Source of the DNA: JANXPZ01 sp034678345
GTDB lineage: Bacteria; Eisenbacteria; RBG-16-71-46
Assembly (NCBI GenBank): GCA_034678345.1
Contig: JAXDBZ010000031.1
Coordinates: 1-8,592, forward strand
Direction: 5' to 3'
DNA length: 8,592 bases
Notes under the pieces: model-generated
The model's input: the letters and a program-made list of their open reading frames with translations, nothing else
Told to the model about the DNA's origin: nothing
The model's database searches: none
In this document: positions 1-8,592 of the stretch, piece after piece
How the letters are laid out: every line of letters starts with the position of its first letter
How positions within the stretch are numbered: position 1 is the stretch's first letter
Program-made: the position numbers and the translations under genes

Positions 1-944
1 TGGCCGCCGGGCGGCACGGCGGCATGGACTGGCTCGCCACCGCCCGCAACCGGGCCCGCCGCGCCGACCCCGCACGCATCCTGCCCGGCGTGCGCTCGAT
101 CGTGTGCGTCGCGCTCTGTCACGAGCCCGCGACCGACGCGGCGCGCGCCGCGCGGCTGGGGCACATCGCCCGCTACGCCGCCGGCGAGGACTACCACCGC
201 GTCCTGCGCGACCGGCTGGTGGCCCTCGAGCGCGACATCGAGGCGCTCCTGCCCGGCGCGCGCGCCCTGTGGTACGCGGACACCGGGGCGATCCTCGAGC
301 GCGGCTGGGCCGAACGCGCCGGCCTGGGCTGGAACGGGAGGCACGCGGGCTTCCTCTCCCCCTCGCTGGGCTCGTGGCTGCTCCTGGGCGAGGTGCTGGT
401 GGACCGCGAACTGGATGCCGACGCGCCCTTCGGCGCGGACCGGTGCGGCACCTGCACGCGCTGCCTGGAAGCCTGTCCGACGCGAGCCATCGTCGCGCCC
501 GGCGAGGTGGACGCGCGGCTGTGCCTGTCGTACCTGACCATCGAGCACCGCGGCGCCATACCCACCGTGCTGCGGCCCCTCATGGGCGACTGGGTGTTCG
601 GCTGCGACCTCTGTCAGGAGGCCTGCCCGTGGAACCGGCACGCCCCGGAGACGCGCGAGCCCCGCCTGCGCCCGTGGCCGCTCGAGGGCTGGACGCTCGA
701 GCGCTTCCTCGCGCTGGACGAGGCGGCCTTCCGGGAACTCTTCGCCGCGAGCGCCATCCGGCGCGCCACCCGGGCCGGCTTCCTGCGCAACGTCTGCGTC
801 GCCCTCGGCAACCGCGGTGACGCCTCCGCCCTGCCCGCGCTGGAGCGCGCCGCCGCGGGCGATCCCGACCCCGTCGTGCGCGAGCACGCCCGCTGGGCCA
901 GCGAGGAGATCGCCCGCCGCTCCGGCTCGACCGACGCCTGTTGA
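1..944 (+). CDS. queG: Epoxyqueuosine reductase QueG, 5' end missing
   Basis: This enzyme performs the last step of queuosine biosynthesis in tRNA: cobalamin-dependent reduction of epoxyqueuosine to queuosine in the cytoplasm. The reading frame is open to the window edge (first full codon at 3). The residues before the first ATG at 24 (AAGRHGG, then MDWLA) match the conserved 'AAG-H-G-M-WL' region near the QueG N-terminus, so ATG 24 is internal and the true start is upstream. Counting from that Met, D86 in ADTGAILER followed by AGLGWNGRH fits the catalytic Asp region. Ferredoxin-type cysteines C141, C144, C147, C151 and C194, C197, C201, plus C167 in LCLSY, would bind two [4Fe-4S] clusters. 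Residues 245-300 resemble the C-terminal HEAT-like repeat. About 313 codons are visible against roughly 350-380 for the family. It ends 226 bases before the efflux operon and is functionally unrelated to it. Confidence 0.95.
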   Translation, partial: AAGRHGGMDWLATARNRARRADPARILPGVRSIVCVALCHEPATDAARAARLGHIARYAAGEDYHRVLRDRLVALERDIEALLPGARALWYADTGAILERGWAERAGLGWNGRHAGFLSPSLGSWLLLGEVLVDRELDADAPFGADRCGTCTRCLEACPTRAIVAPGEVDARLCLSYLTIEHRGAIPTVLRPLMGDWVFGCDLCQEACPWNRHAPETREPRLRPWPLEGWTLERFLALDEAAFRELFAASAIRRATRAGFLRNVCVALGNRGDASALPALERAAAGDPDPVVREHARWASEEIARRSGSTDAC

Positions 945-978
945 GCCCGCTCTTGGCGACTACGACCTTGGCTGTCCG

Positions 979-995
979 GGTGCGGATTTCGCACC
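979..995. promoter_or_regulatory. Palindromic candidate operator, copy 1
   Basis: GGTGCG (979-984) and CGCACC (990-995) form a perfect 6-bp inverted repeat around GATTT. The core TGCGGATTTCGCA (981-993) matches the second palindrome at 1003-1015 in 11 of 13 positions, giving a shared core TGCGGWTTYCGCA. The two centres (987 and 1009) are 22 bp apart, about two helical turns, which suits two protein dimers on one DNA face. No T-tract follows, so it does not look like a terminator for queG. The proposed binder, the NtrC-type regulator encoded at 7119-8447, is inferred from context only. Confidence 0.6.
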
Positions 996-1001
996 AAACG
1001 A

Positions 1002-1016
1002 CTGCGGTTTCCGCAG
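1002..1016. promoter_or_regulatory. Palindromic candidate operator, copy 2
   Basis: CTGCGG (1002-1007), TTT and CCGCAG (1011-1016) form a perfect 6-bp inverted repeat. Its core TGCGGTTTCCGCA (1003-1015) is a near copy of the first palindrome, differing only at two central positions. That similarity makes a paired protein-binding site more likely than two chance hairpins in GC-rich DNA. If the GG-N10-GC element at 1045-1060 is the promoter, the two sites are centred near -62 and -84 of its start, within the plausible range for activators of the NtrC family. Confidence 0.6.
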
Positions 1017-1044
1017 CGCGCGGCAGCCGAGATGGTGTAAGTTG

Positions 1045-1060
1045 TGGAAACCAAGGGGCA
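1045..1060 (+). promoter_or_regulatory. Weak sigma-54-like -24/-12 promoter candidate
   Basis: TGG at 1045-1047 and GCA at 1058-1060 give GG-N10-GC, the spacing of a sigma-54 promoter. Against TGGCAC-N5-TTGCA, the -24 half (TGGAAA) matches 4 of 6 and the -12 half (GGGCA) 3 of 5. It would start transcription near 1071, about 100 bases before macA. It is considered because the operon encodes a sigma-54 activator. GG-N10-GC is expected by chance every few tens of bases in DNA this rich in G+C. A second candidate, TTGGC at 968 with GTGC at 980-983, resembles the consensus at least as well but overlaps palindrome 1. Confidence 0.3.
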
Positions 1061-1170
1061 TGGCCGACGGCACACACCCTGCTGGTTGATCGGTGGACAT
1101 CACCCCGGACCTCCCGGTCCCGGGCTCCGGCAAGACGGCTCTCCAACCCGCCGAGTGGCACGAGGAACAC

Positions 1171-2445
1171 ATGAGGAAGCGGCTCGTCATCCTGCTCGCG
1201 ATCGTCGCGGTCCTGGTCGCGGCGTTCTGGTTCGTCCGCGCCCGTCGCGCCAATGGGGCCAGCTCGTACCGCTTCGCCCAGGTCGAGCGCGGCGACGTGA
1301 CGCAGGTGGTCTCCACCACCGGCAGGCTGCAGGCGATCAAGTCCGTCCAGGTCGGCACCCAGGTGTCCGGCCAGATCTCCGAGCTGCACGTGGACTTCAA
1401 CGATCACGTGCGCAAGGGCCAGCTGCTGGCCCGCATCGACCCGACGGTCCTCCAGCAGGAGGTCCGCTCGGCCGAGGCCAGCGTCGAGCGCGCCTCGGCC
1501 TCGCTCGACGAGAAGCGGCGGCAGTTCGATCGCGACACGCTGCTGTATGCGCGCAAGGTGCTGTCGGAGAGCGACTACGAGACGTCGCGCTACAACTGGC
1601 GCGTCGCCCGGGCCGAGCTGCAGTCGGCGCGCATCTCGCTCGCCCGCGCGCGGCGCAACCTCGCCTACACCGAGATCACCGCGCCCATCGACGGCGTGGT
1701 GGTCGAGCGCAACGTGGATGTCGGGCAGACCGTGGCCGCCAGCTTCTCGGCCCCGCAGCTCTTCCTGCTGGCCGAGGACCTGTCGAAGCTGGAGATCCTC
1801 GCCGACGTGGACGAGAGCGACATCGGCCAGATCCGGCAGGACCAGGGCGTCTCGTTCACCGTGCAGTCCTACCCCGACCAGACGTTCCACGGGAGCGTGA
1901 AACAGGTGCGCCTGCAGTCCACGACCACCTCCAACGTCGTCACCTACACGGTCGTCGTCTCGGTGGACAACCCGGGCGGCAGGCTCCTGCCGGGCATGAC
2001 CGCGACGGTGGACTTCGAGGTCGCCAAGGCCGCCGACGTGCTGAAGGTCTCGAGCGCGGCGCTGCGCCTGCAGCCCACCACCGCGATGCTCGCGCAGCTG
2101 CCGAAGCGCGCGCGGCCCGATTCGACCCGGCGGCAGCCGGGCGCGGCGCGGACCCGCTCCGGGCAGCGGGACTCGACCCTGGCGCGCCGCACGCCGCCCG
2201 ACAGCGCCTCGATGGGCCGGCTCTGGTACGTGGACGAGAAGGGCAAGCTGGCGGTGCTGCCGGTGCGCACCGGGATCAGCGACGGGAAGGCCACCGAGAT
2301 CTCCGGCCCGCCGCGGCTCGTGACCGGCCTCAAGGTCATCGTCGCGGTGACGAGCGGCAAGACCTCCCGCGCGGCGACCGGCTCGGCCAACCCCTTCCAG
2401 AACCAGCAGCAGCAGCGGCGCTTCGGCCCGCCGCCGGGCATGTGA
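1171..2445 (+). CDS. macA: MacA-like periplasmic adaptor of an ABC efflux pump
   Basis: HlyD/MacA-family membrane fusion protein that links the inner-membrane MacB-type transporter to an outer-membrane TolC-type channel. The 424-residue product starts with a basic N-terminus and one anchor helix (about residues 5-23). A lipoyl/barrel-sandwich half-motif follows (VSGQISELHVDFNDHVRKGQ, about 66-84). An alpha-helical hairpin spans about 93-165, and the second lipoyl half (APIDGVVVERNVDVGQTV) lies at 171-188. Beta-barrel and membrane-proximal domains complete it, with LLPGMTATV at 272-280. ATG 1171 is preferred because GAGGA lies 5-10 bases upstream and the anchor begins at once; an in-frame GTG at 1093 would add 26 non-signal-like residues. 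Residues about 310-348 form an Arg/Pro/Ser-rich insert, and the C-terminus is Gln/Pro-rich. The symbol is at family level: the substrate cannot be read from sequence. Confidence 0.9.
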   Translation: MRKRLVILLAIVAVLVAAFWFVRARRANGASSYRFAQVERGDVTQVVSTTGRLQAIKSVQVGTQVSGQISELHVDFNDHVRKGQLLARIDPTVLQQEVRSAEASVERASASLDEKRRQFDRDTLLYARKVLSESDYETSRYNWRVARAELQSARISLARARRNLAYTEITAPIDGVVVERNVDVGQTVAASFSAPQLFLLAEDLSKLEILADVDESDIGQIRQDQGVSFTVQSYPDQTFHGSVKQVRLQSTTTSNVVTYTVVVSVDNPGGRLLPGMTATVDFEVAKAADVLKVSSAALRLQPTTAMLAQLPKRARPDSTRRQPGAARTRSGQRDSTLARRTPPDSASMGRLWYVDEKGKLAVLPVRTGISDGKATEISGPPRLVTGLKVIVAVTSGKTSRAATGSANPFQNQQQQRRFGPPPGM

Positions 2446-2459
2446 GCGAGGGAGCGGCG

Positions 2460-3212
<753 letters not shown>

Positions 3213-3213
3213 G

Positions 3214-4431
<1,218 letters not shown>

Positions 4432-4442
4432 GGCACCCGACC

Positions 4443-5795
4443 ATGCGCATCCGTCCCGTCATCGTCCGCGCGGCGCTCGCCGGCGCGCTGGCGCTCGGCC
4501 CGGCCGCGACCGCCGCGGCCGAGCCCCGCACGATCACCTTCGACGACGCCGTGGGCATCGCCCTGCGCCAGAACGCCACGCTGCGGCAGGCGCTCAACAG
4601 CGAGGCGAGCAGCGCCGTCAACGCGCAGGGCGCGCTGATGGACTTCCTGCCCAATCTCTCGGTCTCGACGAACGGCTCGAGGCAGTACGGCCGCTACTTC
4701 AGCGAGGAGGAGGCGCGGATGATCAGCCGGACCACGCGCTCGCTGAGCGTGGGGCTCTCCTCCTCGATGACCCTGTTCGACGGGCTCGGCAACGTCGCGT
4801 CGCTGCGCCAGGCGCGCCTGAGCCACGACGCCAGCGGCAGCGAGGTCGAGCGGGCGCGCCAGACCGTGGTGTACGACGTGATCGAGGCCTACCTCGCGCT
4901 CATCGCGCAGCAGCAGCAGGTCGAGGTGCAGCGCGCGAACCTCGCCGCGCAGGAGCTGCAGGAGCAGCAGGTGGACTTCTACGTCCGCGCCGGCAAGCGC
5001 ACCATCGGCGACCTGTACACCCAGCAGGCCACGACCGCGGCGGCACGGCTGGGCCTGCTCCAGGCGGAGCGCGACCAGGCGGTGGGGCAGGTCGGCCTCA
5101 TCCGCACGCTGCAGCTCGACCCGCGCGGCGACTACGTGTTCGCCACCCCGGCTGCAGGCGACAGCGTGCCGCCCGAGTCCGCCCACGAGCTGCCGCTACT
5201 GCTCGAGCGCGCCTTCGCGCAGCGCGCCGACCTGCGCGCCGCCGAGGCGCGCCTCGCGGCGGCGCGCCAGGGCGTGCGGGCGGCGCAGGCCCGCTTCTGG
5301 CCGTCGCTGGCGCTGAACGGCTCCTACGGCTCCAACTACACCAGCTCGGCCGACGGCTCGATCTCCGACCAGCTCGACGACCGGCGCAGCGGCTCGATCG
5401 GCTTCTCGGTGTCGCTGCCGGTGTTCGACCGGCTCGCCACCTACGACCAGGTGCGGCAGGCCCGCATCCAGCACGACAACGCCCTGCTCGCCCTCGAGGA
5501 CCGGCGTCAGCAGGTGGCGCTGGAGGTCCGCCGCGCCCACCTCGATTACCGCGCCGCCCACGCGACGCTGCGCGAGGCCCGGGCCTCCGTGCGCGCGGCC
5601 ACGCAGGCGCTCGAGGCGGTGACGGAGCGCTACCGCGCGGGCAGCGCCACCATGCTCGAGCTCACCCAGGCGCGGGCCACGCAGCTGCAGGCCGCGAGCA
5701 CCGAGGTCACGGCCCGCTACACGGCGCTCCTGGAGCAGAAGCTGCTCGACTACTACGTCGGCGCCCTCACCCCCGCCACGCCGCTGCTGGACTAG
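4443..5795 (+). CDS. TolC-family outer-membrane efflux protein
   Basis: Outer-membrane channel that completes the tripartite pump. The 450-residue product has a Sec signal peptide: basic start MRIRPVIVR, a hydrophobic core, and a probable cut after TAAA at residue 26. No lipobox Cys is present, so it is not an OprM-type lipoprotein. Two OEP repeats follow (about 31-225 and 250-440), rich in heptad-like Ala/Gln/Arg helices. Each has a strand region (NLSVSTNGS near 71; SLALNGSYGS near 288) and the typical turn phrases TLFDGLGN (110-117) and PVFDRLATYDQVRQARI (326-342). ATG 4443 is chosen because GAGG at 4430-4433 sits 9 bases upstream and the signal peptide starts there. ATG 4428 overlaps the permease stop as ATGA, has no clear ribosome-binding site and adds five residues. 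Gene order after adaptor, ATPase and permease supports a dedicated channel. Confidence 0.93.
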   Translation: MRIRPVIVRAALAGALALGPAATAAAEPRTITFDDAVGIALRQNATLRQALNSEASSAVNAQGALMDFLPNLSVSTNGSRQYGRYFSEEEARMISRTTRSLSVGLSSSMTLFDGLGNVASLRQARLSHDASGSEVERARQTVVYDVIEAYLALIAQQQQVEVQRANLAAQELQEQQVDFYVRAGKRTIGDLYTQQATTAAARLGLLQAERDQAVGQVGLIRTLQLDPRGDYVFATPAAGDSVPPESAHELPLLLERAFAQRADLRAAEARLAAARQGVRAAQARFWPSLALNGSYGSNYTSSADGSISDQLDDRRSGSIGFSVSLPVFDRLATYDQVRQARIQHDNALLALEDRRQQVALEVRRAHLDYRAAHATLREARASVRAATQALEAVTERYRAGSATMLELTQARATQLQAASTEVTARYTALLEQKLLDYYVGALTPATPLLD

Positions 5796-5799
5796 ACCG

Positions 5800-7116
<1,317 letters not shown>

Positions 7117-7118
7117 GC

Positions 7119-8447
<1,329 letters not shown>

Positions 8448-8455
8448 CCGGACCA

Positions 8456-8470
8456 CCCGGCAGCGCCGGG
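8456..8470 (+). terminator. GC-rich hairpin after the regulator gene
   Basis: CCCGGC (8456-8461), AGC and GCCGGG (8465-8470) form a perfect 6-bp stem eight bases after the regulator stop. There is no T-tract, so a classical intrinsic terminator is not shown. It may stabilise the 3' end of the transcript or mark where the operon ends. Confidence 0.35.
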
Positions 8471-8492
8471 CGCGCGTGGACGCCCGCGCGCC
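8469..8492. repeat. Second, overlapping 8-bp GC hairpin
   Basis: GGCGCGCG (8469-8476) pairs perfectly with CGCGCGCC (8485-8492) around an 8-base loop. It shares two bases with the hairpin at 8456-8470, so the two full stems cannot form together. Its loop contains the candidate -35 of the next gene. Inverted repeats of this size arise readily in GC-rich DNA. Confidence 0.35.
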
Positions 8493-8506
8493 GGAGCCGC
8501 TATGCT
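8477..8506 (+). promoter_or_regulatory. Candidate sigma-70-type promoter giving a leaderless transcript
   Basis: TGGACG (8477-8482; 4 of 6 to TTGACA), an 18-base spacer and TATGCT (8501-8506; 4 of 6 to TATAAT). The start of transcription expected seven bases after the -10 falls on or next to the A of ATG 8513. The following gene would then have no untranslated leader, consistent with the absence of a ribosome-binding site before that ATG. Confidence 0.45.
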
Positions 8507-8512
8507 CGCCCC

Positions 8513-8592
8513 ATGAGCGAGGACGGAGCGCCGCCGGTGGGTGGGCCGATCGCGTCCGCGGCGGCGGAGGGCGGGGGCGCGCCCGCGCCGGA
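8513..8592 (+). CDS. Start of an unidentified gene, 3' end missing
   Basis: ATG 8513 opens a frame that runs to the window end: 26 full codons, beginning MSEDGAPPVGG and rich in Ala, Gly and Pro. This low-complexity N-terminus gives no clue to function and could be the disordered lead of a cytoplasmic or membrane protein. No signal peptide is visible. The start is supported by the promoter-like TATGCT just upstream at the spacing of a leaderless gene, rather than by a ribosome-binding site. The -10-like element and the hairpins between them suggest it is transcribed separately from the efflux operon. Confidence 0.5.
   Translation, partial: MSEDGAPPVGGPIASAAAEGGGAPAP

Noticed and set aside
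979..1016. The two palindromes as an intrinsic terminator for queG
   Set aside because: Stems are only 6 bp and no T-run follows either one. Their near-identity to each other fits a paired protein site better.
1109..1132. CCCGG/CCGGG inverted repeat in the macA leader as a riboswitch or attenuator
   Set aside because: The loop is only two bases, there is no T-tract or leader peptide, and such repeats are expected at this G+C content.
1156..1171. TGGCAC just before macA as the -24 element of a sigma-54 promoter
   Set aside because: The -24 hexamer is perfect, but there is no GC at the required spacing downstream, and it would place transcription inside the macA coding region beyond ATG 1171.
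580..1890. Long open frame on the - strand covering the end of queG, the intergenic region and part of macA
   Set aside because: It is a mirror of the GC-rich codons on the + strand. The translation is compositionally odd, has no recognisable domain, and overlaps two genes with intact family motifs.
1044..2459. Upstream in-frame extension of the ATPase gene to 1044, giving a 722-residue protein
   Set aside because: The first 472 codons overlap macA in another frame and read as Arg/Gly/Pro-rich noise. ATG 2460 has a good ribosome-binding site and matches the family N-terminus.

Overview
The window is a compact stretch of very high G+C DNA, visibly around 70% or more (not counted), with strong GC bias at third codon positions. 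All credible genes lie on the + strand. It reads as chromosomal DNA from a Gram-negative (diderm) bacterium: it carries a tripartite envelope efflux system with an outer-membrane TolC-type channel and a queuosine-pathway gene. The phylum cannot be fixed from the sequence. Soil or sediment groups such as Gemmatimonadota, Eisenbacteria-like lineages or Myxococcota would fit, but this is a guess.

Layout: (1) 1-944 is the 3' part of queG, epoxyqueuosine reductase, whose start lies before the window. (2) 945-1170 is the only sizeable intergenic region. It holds two near-identical 13-bp palindromes, 22 bp apart centre to centre, and weak GG-N10-GC (sigma-54-like) matches. (3) 1171-5795 encodes a MacA-like adaptor, a separate MacB-type ATPase, a separate MacB-type permease and a TolC-family outer-membrane protein. 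(4) 5800-8447 encodes a membrane sensor histidine kinase and an NtrC-type, sigma-54-activating response regulator with an intact GAFTGA motif. (5) 8448-8512 holds GC-rich hairpins and a promoter-like pair, followed from 8513 by the first 26 codons of an unidentified gene.

The six genes from 1171 to 8447 are separated by 1 to 14 bases, so they are probably one transcription unit. The likely model is that the kinase senses an envelope signal and phosphorylates the regulator. The regulator then activates sigma-54 RNA polymerase at the promoter before macA, raising expression of both the pump and the regulatory pair. The paired palindromes are the best candidates for the regulator's upstream activating sites. 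The individual protein families are well known. The regulatory wiring is the part most worth testing. No RNA genes, CRISPR arrays, insertion sequences or other mobile elements were seen.
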